Assembly (NCBI GenBank): GCA_003260075.1
Contig: QLIY01000676.1
Coordinates: 1-64,000, forward strand
Reading direction: 5' to 3'
DNA length: 64,000 nucleotides
Origin: Phallusia mammillata
Lineage: Eukaryota > Chordata > Ascidiacea > Phlebobranchia > Ascidiidae
The notes beneath the pieces are model-generated. The model was not told the DNA's origin and searched no databases. It saw only the letters and a list, made by a program, of their open reading frames with translations. Positions 51,401-62,300 of the stretch are shown here, piece after piece. The translations under genes and the position numbers were made by a program. Position 1 is the first letter of the stretch; every line of letters begins with the position of its first letter.

Positions 51401-52410
51401 AAATCACAAATTTTGGACTGCATGGTGAGATATGATGAGGTTATAGCTTTTTGTCAAAACTACGATGATAATAATCTGAGCAAAAAAATCAAAGCCAGTA
51501 TATTTGTGTAGAACATAACGACGTTTCGACAAGTGCTATTGTCATCATCAGGTTATACGATGATAAATTTTAGTTGTTTTAACGCGGGAATGCGCCTAAG
51601 GCGGTAAAAGCATCATGGAATTTACAGATCTGCCCAAAACTACCTTTAAATGTGATTTACCAGCAAAAAACGTGTATGCACATTTTCGAAGTGGCATCAT
51701 CATTATTGGATTTTCGTTTGGAGGAAATATAAAACATCCGATACATAGTTTGTAAATTGACTTACACCAACGCCTTTCGTAAACTCAACATGTCCGCTGT
51801 TGTGGAAACTGCCATATTCATATGCAAACTCGTAGGTAGAAGGCTCGATGATATGTCCGGCTACGTTTGGATCCAGTTCCCAGCTGAAAAACACGTAAAT
51901 TTTGTGATGTGGCTGTTTTAGACCAGTGGTACAATTCAAAACATCCCCTCAAGACTTAAGTTAAACAAAAACAGTTTAGATTCATATCAGATTCCTTTGC
52001 ACGTTTTTGTAACCTTTGCATCTTATTTGCAAACAGACGTTGTACGTAGCGTTTCCTCCCGGAAATATTTCGACAGGAAATTCCCGGGATTACCCGGCAA
52101 TATAACGTTCTCGAATCCTGGGAAATTTGTGTTTACTTCCCGGGAAAAAAACAAGTAACTTAAAACGCTTTTTTGTATGTAAAGCATGAAAATGAATAAA
52201 CCGTGTCGGCTCTAACATTTCGAAACATTGCTCTATCGCAGGGGTTCTTAACCAGGGGTACATGTACCACTTGGGGGTACGAAGCACCAAAGCAGGGGGT
52301 ACGACATGCACTGTGAAATTATACGCTATTTCGGCATATCTGTGAAAAATGCGTAACAAGTTATACTTTGTTATATGTCTTTGACTGATGTGAATTGACT
52401 GATTGTTGGT

Positions 52411-52477
<67 letters not shown>

Positions 52478-55400
52478 GGGGGTACGAGAAAATTTCGTGA
52501 AAGCTGAAAGGGTACGAGCGCTAAAAAGGTTAAGAAACACTGCTCTATCGCATTACCTTCTACCGTATTTTGGCGTCACTTTGGCGTTTGGGCTGGTGTA
52601 AACACTCCTCAGTTTATCTTCAAGGGGGGGGGGCTCTTGACTTCACTTTGGCGTTTGGGCTGGTGTAAACACTCCTCAGTTTATCTTCAATTTCAACAAA
52701 TTTAGCCTGAGCTTCTGCTGACCACGTTTTGCTGGGTCGAGGATTCATGGTTGGGTAGTCTTTTCTGAAATCTTCCCCAGCGTCGTACCCCTCTGGTTTT
52801 TCATCATACTCATAAGGCTAAAAATCACACCTTGAATACAGTTTGCTTTGGAATTGAGTTAGCCAGGTCTAGCAAAACCTTGAACATTGCATATGAAACC
52901 ACATTCAGCATTTTTTTTTTAAATATAACGTGTAAACAACAGTTATATATTTTTCCAACTATTAAAAAGTATATTCCTTTTAGAATTAGGCCACTGAAAC
53001 TCGATGTCAGTTTGTTTATCTTTAAATTTCTAATGATTATAAATTGAAAAATATTTTTTGTCACATTCCACGGGGATAGTACGCGGAGAAATTATACAAA
53101 CTATTCGCCCAGGGTCGTGTTAACACGGCATCAGGCCTCAGTTTTCGTACCTTGACAGGTTCAAGACCCCACGACTCTCTTTCTGCGTCGTATCTCGCCA
53201 GCAATTGCGTGTGCATGTAGAAAAACAAATTGCCTTGTTTCTTTGGTCCAATTGGGTAGTTACTGTAGACGTTGTGCCAATGTCTGTAAGTCAAGTTAAA
53301 ATTTTATTTGCCTTGTCACTTTATCCAAATCTCATTGTTTAACAGTGTTGTAAAACAGCAAGGACACCGAAAAAAAAACACACATTGGCTTTCGAGTCAA
53401 GTGTCCCGTTATTTAAATGATGCCTAAAGTAATCTGGGTATATTCTGCCACAGGATCGCAACCGACTGCACGAATCTGGCAGGTATAATCGGTTGCTTAG
53501 AACATAGTTTGTACCTGCGGGTTCTGCTGGCTAAATGGCACCCAGTATACTTCAAGCATCAATGTGTATGTAAGAGAAATGTGAATTTTCAAACGAAGGA
53601 ACGAACGAACGACTTTGACTTACTGATGATGATAGTTAAAGTCACCGTCGTTCCGCCAATAATGCATCCAGCTTTCTTGGGGTGTACCCTTGCGGTCGTA
53701 CTTCTTCACGGCAACTGCAGGTTTTTCCGTTGGCGGAAGTTTCGGTGGGTTGGGGTAACTAAGATACAAAATGACAAACTTTTTGGAAAATTTTGCTGGG
53801 CCACAGCAAATCCAAAGTCCACGAATATTTAATCGTACTGCCTATAATAACGCCTTGACTCCTGAAATGTTCCAGTATTATATATTAAGAATGCCTGTTT
53901 GGCAATGACAAAGTGAGTTGTTTCGGTTAATGTAGTGATAGTTGTATTCATATGTCAAGACAAATTGGTCTCCTGACCGTACGATTTTAAACTTTAACTT
54001 CACCACCCATCAAAGTATTTAGGCAAAAACTTGTCTTGAATCTTCTTATACAGGCAAATATTTCTGTTGCCGTTTTAAGACACATCAGGGATTATGTATT
54101 TTTAATTCTGTATGAGATGAAAATGTGCATGTACTGTATGTATGATATAAAACACAAGAAAGGTGTTCATATTTTTTAACAAGACTTGGCCGTTATTAAT
54201 GTGCTACTTACACAGAAAAATTTTTGCAAGACGTCTGGCCCTAACTTGGAATAAAAGAATATTGCAACACAGATAATCCCTGGGTTACATTTTATTTGAT
54301 ATTTTACTTTGTGGCGTTTTTGTGGCGTGCAAAAACGAAATGAAAAGCAAATAATGAAAACGGGGAAACGATGCCAAGGGATTAAATATGGCAAAAAGGT
54401 AAATCAACTTTAGAACTGTGGCTGGAATGGTTTCGCGTCCAATATTTCGTATTTTCTAATAATAGCAACTCGAATTTCGCCACGATACACCTTCAACTGT
54501 GAATTTAAAAAGTCCATGCACAAAATTTCGTTACGATTAACAAAATACGAACGCAGTGTCAACGAGTTCGTCACCTGATGTGCTTGGACTTGGCCAAGTC
54601 GCTGTGTACGATGTAGCTTTCAATGGCTGACTGATACAGCTCGTAGTTGACTTCAAAACTCTGTTGTCGTGCCTCGGCATAATCCAGCACCGCTTCCAAG
54701 TCGTCCGTATTGTCCTCAATGCGTTCAAGCTCCTTAATGAACTTGGCAGCTTTTTCCTTGTGAGTTCCGTCAAACTGGCTGAACATGCTGTGAAAGATGG
54801 GGGGGGGGCCGCCGTGACTCCTAAAATGTTTTAATACTTTATGTTAAGAATGCCTGTTTGGCAAAGACATGGAGAATTGTTTCGGTTGATTTAGTGGTAG
54901 TTGTATTCCTACTTCAAGACAAAATGTGTAACCTGGACGTACGATTTTAAACTTTAACGTCGCCACCCATCAAAATATTTGGGCAAAAACCTATCTTGAA
55001 TCCTCTTATACAGGCAAATGGTTCTGTTGCCGTTTTAAAACAGATCAGGGAGGTATTAATATTTTTAACAAGACTGCTACTCAAACATAACATTTTTTGT
55101 GAGACTTCTGTTTTAAACTTGGAATAAAAGAATATTAAAACACAGAGTATCCCGGGGTTACATTTTATTTGATATTTTACTTTGTGACATAATTGTGCCG
55201 TCTAAAAACGGAAAAACAGCAAAGAGTGAAAATGGGAAAACGAGGCCAAAGGGTTAAATAGGGCAAAAAGGTAAATCAACTTTAGAACTGGCTGGAATGG
55301 TTTCGCGTCCAATATTTCGTATTTTCTAATAATAGCGGGGGGGGGGAAAAAACGTTTTTTTTAATTTGTGTGTTTATTATCGTGTGATAAAATTGTCAAA

Positions 55401-56239
55401 GTTAAGGACAAGCTTGACAGGGGGGGGGGTGTTTTAATTTGTGCGTTTATTATCGTGTGATAAAATTGTCAAAGTTAAGGACAAGCTTGACAAACAGGAA
55501 AGTCTACTATTACCGTAACTCGTGTCAACCTCATCTAGGTAGCGCCAAAAGCTCAAATCCTATTTAAAATGGAATATCTCTAAAACGCTGACCCTTGGGG
55601 CTATTAGGGTTGGGGTTAGGTCTTATCAATAAGAGTTCAACAAAACGAATTTAAAAACTCTGATCCTAATATAAAATTTTCAAACTTACTTCAAACCCTA
55701 ACCCCTTTCACTGCCAAATTAATAATTCAGCTCTTTAATTGCGCCACCTATCAAAATTTAACGAAATGTGGAACTGACATGAGTTATAGAGCAAGTAGCT
55801 CTACCTGATAAACAACGTAATTCGCCTTTTTAAAGAGTAACTGATGTTAGTCACCAGTCTTTAAATGACAAAGCTAGAAAGACCAAGGATGGATTCAAAT
55901 GTTCTTCGGTCCACTTAAATCGCATTACAAAATTAGCTCTTAGGTGTTCAATTGTCAAAAGTCAATGAAACCGTATCATTCAATATGTTTTGTGAGCTTA
56001 AAAAATATGTATCATACACTTACCCAGTCAAACCTAGACCAGAAGCATCTTCTTCATCATCAATGGGCCCAGTTGGTTTCCAGTGGAAAAGCTTCTCAAA
56101 TCTTTCCTGATACTTTTCTTTTTCAGTTCGAGTATCTGAATATTGCACAGTATATAAAATTGGATATCTACACCAAAGGCTTTCTTTGTAAACCGGGGCT
56201 TAAGACTTGCCAAGAAACAAGGCGAACCGAATTTGCCAT
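44816..56239 (-). CDS. Arthropod-type phenoloxidase (hemocyanin superfamily) with C-terminal extension
   Basis: This is a type-3 copper oxidase expected to oxidise phenols to quinones, as in melanisation and innate defence. Exons: 56194-56239 (start tentative), 56024-56135, 54575-54787, 53624-53758, 53151-53283, 52557-52817, 51766-51883, 51087-51283, 50431-50585, 49338-49431, 48871-49045, 47481-47654, then 46698-46983, 45400-45654 and 44816-45038. Copper A ligands lie in YHHQHWHNVY and FFYMHTQLLARYD. Copper B ligands lie in YGSFHNSGHVEF and ARDPIFFRWHKRVD. All six histidines are present. The helical N-domain has LEAVLDYAEARQQ; the C-domain has CECGWPYQMMLPRGTK and SYCGTAGAEYPDKRTMGFPF. About 580 residues are hemocyanin-like. 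The last three exons add about 250 residues of unknown type, and their phases were not fully reconciled. Exon 52557-52817 is split by a G run at 52624-52633 with about 50 bases duplicated. No signal peptide is seen. Confidence 0.9.
45570..46000. repeat. Exact 215-bp duplicate joined by a single N
   Basis: 45570-45784 and 45786-46000 appear identical, with one N at 45785. The second copy repeats the 5' part of the phenoloxidase exon 45400-45654. It is probably an unmerged overlap of contig ends. Confidence 0.88.
46375..46660 (-). repeat. tRNA-derived SINE, about two and a half units
   Basis: On the minus strand, A-box-like TTGGCCAAACGGTC and B-box GGTTCGAACCC recur. B-boxes are at 46378-46388 and 46512-46522, A-box segments near 46455, 46585 and 46632. 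The units are in tandem, the third with only the 5' half. It lies in a phenoloxidase intron. A related B-box-like GGGTTCGAAACCCG is near 46207. Confidence 0.65.
47878..48030. repeat. Duplicate around G-run join 47952-47961
   Basis: The segment AATGTGGCGAAGAAAAAA to GTGTGGCTGACAA occurs on both sides of the run. It is intronic in the phenoloxidase. Confidence 0.85.
48218..48850. mobile_element. Foldback element with a 37-G run and a duplicated right arm
   Basis: The left arm (about 48250-48325) carries ATTCAGTGTGAAAACCAC. The right arm (48580-48645, and again 48780-48845 after the 11-G run at 48650-48660) carries its complement. A single arm copy also lies at 62455-62600. The inner region has 37 G at 48399-48435. 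Confidence 0.65.
49909..50313. mobile_element. MITE with long terminal inverted repeats; G-run join at 49991-50001
   Basis: CTACTAACACCATACCTCAC at 49909 (and again at 50002) is the exact complement of the right end at 50293-50313. The left 80 bp are duplicated around the run. The interior GTGGCGCAAAGAGCTGAATT links it to 40828-41072 and 55510-55800. It is intronic in the phenoloxidase. Confidence 0.7.
50800..51010. repeat. Interspersed repeat rich in GCCCGAA
   Basis: It contains TCAGGCCCGAATCAAGC and AAGCCCGAATTGAGG, similar to 24515-24760. It is intronic in the phenoloxidase; class unknown. Confidence 0.4.
51515..51556 (-). ncRNA. Hammerhead ribozyme-like motif
   Basis: On the minus strand ATAAC runs directly into CTGATGA (51545-51551). 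One extra T, a hairpin GACAA-TAGCAC-TTGTC (stem II), GAAA, self-complementary ACGT, the cleavage triplet GTC, then GTTAT follow. GTTAT pairs perfectly with ATAAC as stem I. The layout equals that at 33317-33364 with different but still complementary stem I bases. It lies in a phenoloxidase intron. Activity is inferred only from structure. Confidence 0.6.
52239..52542. mobile_element. hAT (Buster-like) MITE containing a 66-base G run
   Basis: The ends are CAGGGGTTCTTAACC and GGTTAAGAAACACTG. The exact 8-bp duplication is CTCTATCG (52231-52238, 52543-52550). It ends 15 bp from the donor side of phenoloxidase exon 52557-52817. G run at 52411-52476. Confidence 0.9.
52570..52690. repeat. Exonic duplicate around G-run join 52624-52633
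   Basis: About 50 bases of phenoloxidase exon 6 occur on both sides of the run. Joining the right copy to the left copy restores 194 nt in frame, so the exon is interrupted only by the join. Confidence 0.87.
53850..55336. repeat. Displaced allelic copy between G runs 54799-54808 and 55337-55346
   Basis: 54813-55336 repeats 53850-54466 with more differences and indels than other pairs, and both ends sit at G runs. The true exon 54575-54787 lies between the copies and is not repeated. It is probably a separate haplotype contig placed here. Confidence 0.75.
55347..55495. repeat. Duplicate around G-run join 55420-55429
   Basis: The segment TTTAATTTGTGTGTTTATTA to ACAAGCTTGACA is present on both sides with one or two substitutions. 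Confidence 0.85.
55510..55800. repeat. Interspersed repeat (GTGGCGCAAA family)
   Basis: It shares GGCTATTAGGGTTGGGGTTA, ATAATTCAGCTCTTT and GCGCCACCTATCAAAAT with the MITE at 49909-50313. It is intronic in the phenoloxidase. Confidence 0.55.
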
Positions 56240-56360
56240 TTCAAACACTTAGACACAAATTAGTTGGCAATTTCAGCACACTCAAATCAGTCTGTGTGTT
56301 TCTTATTAAAAACCACCGCGAGTTTTGATTCCTACTATTTTTAAATGGCTCCATTAGTCC
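56240..56360 (-). promoter_or_regulatory. Short intergenic between two same-strand genes (possible operon spacer)
   Basis: Only 121 bp separate the stop at 56361 from the tentative phenoloxidase ATG at 56239. On the minus strand there is no AATAAA, and TTTGTGTCTAAG lies 9 bases before the ATG, which could serve as a splice-leader acceptor. This is inference from spacing; the start exon itself is weakly supported. Confidence 0.3.
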
Positions 56361-59300
56361 TCATTCAAATAGAATCGACTTGGACACAAATGGCAGCTCA
56401 CCCTTCTTTGTCAGGCTCTTCCATTTCTCGACAACCCGTTTGATGATGTCAAAGTCGGAGTCGACACAAACCAGATCAGACACCAGTTGAGCGAATTCGC
56501 CTTCAACCTTTTGCGGTTTGTTGTCTTTGATCAGAATCTGGGCTCGGGCTTCCACCAACTTACTGTAGTTCATGACATCAGTGTCTGGCTACAAATAAAG
56601 TAGTAGAAGGTAAAAGATAAACTTTGTATTTAAACGTTATATTCTGTGGTCTTGCAGAAACATTTTTCAAGCTCATTAACTTATGTAAAAACTTTAATGT
56701 TCAAGCCAAAGAGTGCATGTTATAAGCTTTTTTTAGCTAAAATGGTGCATAGTAACGGTACATAGTTTTCAAATGTGCAATCTTCAACCTCTTAGAAACC
56801 CCAAATGGCGCTTTCCTTAAATATTGGTTAGCTCTCTGGTTAGCTGGATTGACCTGGCAATTAAAATTTTCACAAACACCAGAACGCGTTGCTTAAATTT
56901 AACACAACGAAACATGAATTTATTTATTTTGACAAACTGCAAATGTGACTTACGTTGTCATGGTAATAGTCGACCAAGTCCTGGGTATCCAAGATCAGCT
57001 TTTGGTAAGACACAGGCGACTTTTCTGCCTCCATTGTTTTCTTCTTGCCCTCTGTCTTGACTTTATACGAGTCGTTAGCGTACCCCTGCATGAGAGGAAC
57101 CAACATCTGAACTCGATTCTTCTTATCCTTGACAGGTTTTGATGTAAGCTTGTTCCAGTACTTCATGGTGTAACCTTGTTTGCCGTAAGAAGAACTGTTC
57201 GCCAATGTCGCAGCAGCGTTAATCTGAAAAAGCGTTTTTTAAGTAAAATCCTTTTAGGTAAGAGACAGGTGTAAGCAAACAAGTCGGAAACCCGCCTTGA
57301 AAAATAGAGCTCAGATCCTTATTTACCAAGCTGGAGTTACGACGCAAATGCGCCCAAGTGCAAAGTTAAACCCGATCCAAAACAAGTTAAAACCCTTTTT
57401 CAACTCTGGTTGTGAAACTGATTTAGAATAGTAATGTTAATCTGCGGAAAATCGTTTCAATGTAAAAGTAAAATGTAAAAGTGTAAAAGTAAAGCTAAAC
57501 GTGGCTGCTTACAACAACCCAAATTTGAATGATCCATTTTTACTTTTTATGCAATACGGAATACAGGAAATAATTTGTCACACCTAAAAGGTTTGTGTTC
57601 TGTTTTTTTTTACTTTGAATAAGGATGGCCTTAAATCGTGATTACCTTGCACTCAAAAGATGTTTTAACCAACATTAAGAGAATAAAACTTGTTTTTTAG
57701 AGATAAAATGAAAAAAAGTGTTGCCTGCAACAGTTTTAAGCGGGATGTTTTGGCAAGTGTGGTATTGGATTTATTAAAGTCATAATATTTTAAACGGGAT
57801 TTGTTTGATCCTTGTAAATGGAATTGCGTACAAACCGACCTCTTCTTTGCCCGCGTAGTCGTCATCACTGTCCGGTTCAATTTCGACATACTGACTGGCT
57901 GTAAATAAAGTATATTATATATTAATAAATTAGGAGTCTAAATGACGTTTTTAAATAAATCATGGCTATTACATTTGAAATAAATACTGCACGTCTGCGC
58001 AGCACACAAAGTAAAAATCTATTTCATTTTTTTAAGGATTTGTTTGAAAGTCACTCAAGTATTGTGTAATTCAAAAATTATTACATCTTAATTTAAGTAA
58101 ACACCTTACAATATGATTTCGGAATATAAACGAATGGTGCTGCTAGTTACCACTTCCAAAACTCCTTACTGGCACAGCAAACAGTTACGTCATCACTACT
58201 TACTTGACGTCATCTTTTTGCCGCAGCCTTGGTACTCGGCCTTGACGGTGTACTTTCCAACCTTGTTGAACACTGGACCATTGTACGACTGTCCTAGGGG
58301 AACCACTTCGCTGTGGGGGGGGGGTAGCCTTGGTACTCGGCCTTAACGTGGTACTTTCCAACCTTGCTGAACACTGGACCATTGTACGACTGTCCTAGGG
58401 GAACCACTTCGCTGTAAGTGTTAGAGTGTTCACGACTTCCAGGCTTCCCCAAAACCACGTATTTCCTTGTCGGTGGATCAATCGTACGCACCATGGGTTT
58501 GTATTTCTGAATTGATTAATAAATCAAGAGATAAATTTACTGCTGTTTTTAATCTAATGACATTATGTGATATAGCAGACTTGAAACTGGTGGCTTCTGC
58601 ACGTTGTTAAAACGGGGGGGGGGCAAATGTTTGTTTAGGTAACTACCCTGGACACTTTGACTTTAAATGAACTTATATTAAAACTTTGAACTGTTATAAA
58701 ACTTTTAAATTTTTATTGTCTTACCCTGTCCCTTTCTTAGCAAATTTGGACATTTTCGCTGCCATTAGCTCTGCCACATATAGTGCTTACCTGAACATAG
58801 CCATCAGGGTCTGAGACATAGACCGGGGGGGGGGGTGACACGTGTTCGCATTGCCGGAAAATGCCACATTTGCAGTGGTTATAAGTCAGGGGGGGGGGGA
58901 AAAATTAATGTCTAACCCTGTCCCTATCTTAGCAAATTTGGACATTTTCGCTGCCATTAATGGTGTTGTTAGTAGCTCTGCCATATATAGTGCTTACCTG
59001 AACATAGCCATCAGGGTCTGAGACATAGACCGTAAGATTTCCAGCTCCGGGTTCGAATCCCGGTTCAATCTTGCTTGGCAGTTTACCCACATTCTTCATG
59101 GTCGCCTGGAAGTCTACGACATCACCCTGGCAATCAAAAGAAAGTGTTCGTTGAATTTTGGCACCGATGTTCTTGTGCAGTTATTTAGACCGATTTCGAC
59201 ACAGTGAAGATATAGCGAGTCAAGCCGGTATGACTTTAATGCTTGAACGCCCAATAAGAATCATGCACGGCCCATAATACGCCGACGTACATATATTAAT

Positions 59301-62300
59301 AAAATGAATGCAGTTACTCAGGTATCATTAAACACTCTATTTACAGAATAAAGCTTATGCAGAAAAAACTGCCACGTCACTTATAGATGACGTCATAAAC
59401 GGCTAGCGAAAATCAACAAAAAGATTAGATTTTTTTGGGGTTTATAGATTAACAAGGGTTTTAAGAAAAAATATGGCAAATTGGTTTCTCACCTTTTGGT
59501 ATGGACTTGACCTGAACTTGATGTCGAAGTTGACCTTCCTGGTTTTTTGCTTCTTCGCAGGTGGTGCTGAGTAATCGTCGTCCGAGTCTGAGTCATCATA
59601 ATCAGGAGCTGATAATTTGACAGCTGGACCGTAATCGTATCTGCTTCTGTACATGTTTTGATGAGCTCGCTTGAAAACCTAAAAGCACAAGAATTTTCAG
59701 CAAAACAAGCTACAAGTCAATATCTATTAATAAGACACCACGAGGTTTCGATAAATACTGTTGTTATAAAACCAACAAAAGGGGTGTACTACCGTACATC
59801 ATAGAAAGGAGAGGGAAGACACGGAGTTAGGGATAAAAGCAATTAAACGGCGATAAAAAACGCAAGCGATTGGGAACTGACGCGGTTGCAGTTAAGGCAT
59901 TGGTACAATTTATACGTACTCACCACAGTTCACGAAGTTTGCAACCTTTTCTTTGTGTAGTATTTGTTTAGTTGTAGGGAATAAGTTAAAGCTTGGCCTT
60001 AGTACCTTTAGGTACCTATTATCAAATTAACAACTAAACAAAAAAGTACAGAACAAATTATGTACAATTATAATCACCATGAGCTCGACAACGAGAACAA
60101 ACTAAGTCAAGTACATTCCAGACAAAAACAAAATGTCAAAAGAGGACGCAATTTCCAATTTACCATGTCCGGCTGGTGGCGCAAGATAGCCAGTTCCTTC
60201 TCGCTGTACGTGTACTGGAAGGTATCGGGGGGGGGGGCAGTACAGAACAAATTATGTACAATTATAATCACCATGAGCTCGACAACAACGAGAACAAACT
60301 AAGTCAAGTGCATTCCAAACAAAAACAAAATGTCAAAATAGGGCGCAATTTTCCAATTTACCATGTCCGGCTGGTGACGCAAGATAGCCAGTTCCTTCTC
60401 GCTGTACGTGTACTGGAAGGTATCGTAATACGACCCCGCACCGTATGTCGCGTCGTGCTTCCAAGCGTAGTTCATCCACGACAGAGATCTAGCATCTCCT
60501 AATAGCACAACACAAAAACAACGATATTGTATTATATCTTACCTGTTCGACTAAAATACTTCGAAGATTTCTCGCACTTGTAAATTTGTGTAAACCGCTT
60601 GACTCAACGTTGTTTTAGCACCATGTACTGTAACACCAATACGCTAAGATGTAGGTGTGTTTGAAGCGCGCAAAACTTGATGTAGGTTTTGCTATTTTTT
60701 TTAACACATTATTCAGTGAAGGCGTTGTATCCTAGTCAAGCTTACCTTCGATAGTGTCAAGGCCAAGACTGGCACCACACTCATGCGCCATATAGTGGAG
60801 AAGGCGACGAGCCGCTTTCTTCTTGGCCTTCTGGTCCTTCTGGAGTACTTTGTTAAACGACGGATGACTAGGGGGGGGGGAAAAAACGCTAAGTTGTAAA
60901 AGTGCACGCAAAAGTCATGTAGTTTTTGCTATTTTCTTTTAACAAACTATTCTGTGAAGGCGTTGTTGCCACGCCAAGCTAACCTTCGATAGTGTCAAGG
61001 CCAAGACTGGCACCACACTCGTGCGCCATATAGTGGAGAAGACGACGTGCCGCTTTCTTTTTGGCCTTCTGGTCCTTCTGGAGTACTTTGTTAAACGACG
61101 GATGACTAAAAAAAGAATGATTTTATTTAAAATTGTTTCCTACTGAAAATTTTATCAGGTAGCATTGGGCTGTAAGAACATTGAAATGTAGATGCTAAAA
61201 CGCAAAATGTGTTTGTGTCGCATAATTATTACGTAACATGCACTCTATGGCGCCCCTGGTGTTTTCGAGTGGTGTTGAGTGGTGCACGAGTAAGGGGGGG
61301 GGGGAATAATTTTATTTATATTTGTTTCCTACTAAAAATAATATCGGTTAAAATTGGGGATATCAATTAAAATTGTAAAACTTTTAAATGTATGTGCTAA
61401 AACGCACATTGAGCTTGTGTTGTATAATTATTACGTAACATGCACTCTATGGCGCCCCTGGTGTTTTTGCGCGGTGTTGAGTGTTGCACGAGTAATTATG
61501 GTTGGTGCTTTGTGAAGGACAAATTTAGTTTCCTGTCAATTTTAACTGTTTAAACCCTTTAATAAAGATCGCCACTGCTACTTGGTCTTCCATCTTTCAC
61601 ATCAAAAAGGATGTACGGTAGGCCTAACATATACTGCCAACTCTATACCGAGGGGGGGGGGGTTTCCTGTCGATTTTAACCGTTTAAACCCTTTAATAAT
61701 GATAGCCACTGCTACTTGGTCTTCCATCTTTCACATCAAAAAAAAGGATGTACGGTAGGCCTAACATATACTGCCAACTCTATACCGAATCTTAACGACC
61801 TGTAGCATTTATTTGTAACAGCCCGCACTTGCTTGCTCAATTTGATTAACATCAAAAACGTCGTATATACAAGAATATCAACTTACTTCAAGAAGAGAGA
61901 AAAACCAGTTTTTCCTTTGTCGTTGAACGCGTAACCTATGCTTTGGTTGTTGGGCCCTTCGTTAGCCATCAAACACCAAATAAAAGCATCAGTGTATCCA
62001 CGTTGTTGGAAACAATCCCTCATCACAGTAAAAACGTCCGCTTTGGTCCATTTTGTCCCCGGTGTAGGGTCTTTAACCTACCAACAAATTTTTAACAGAT
62101 ATACTATTTTGCGCCGTTAAAACAAGGTATGGTGCGATATGTATTGCTGGGTTAGCACTAATTATGGATGTTAAAAGGGTATATTTTTTATCATGAAAAT
62201 GGGGGGGGGGGCCAACAAATTTTTAACAGATATACTATTTTGCGTCGTTAAAACAAGGTATGGTGCGATATGTATTGCTGGGGTAGCACTAATTATGGAT

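Noticed and set aside
52395..52601. Gly-run frame at the phenoloxidase
   Set aside because: It is a translation of the 66-G run in a MITE.
60746..60870. Extra exon or gene-internal domain repeat in the unknown gene
   Set aside because: The copy is cut at a G run, is nearly identical to 60984-61105 and would repeat the same 41 residues; better explained as the second allele.
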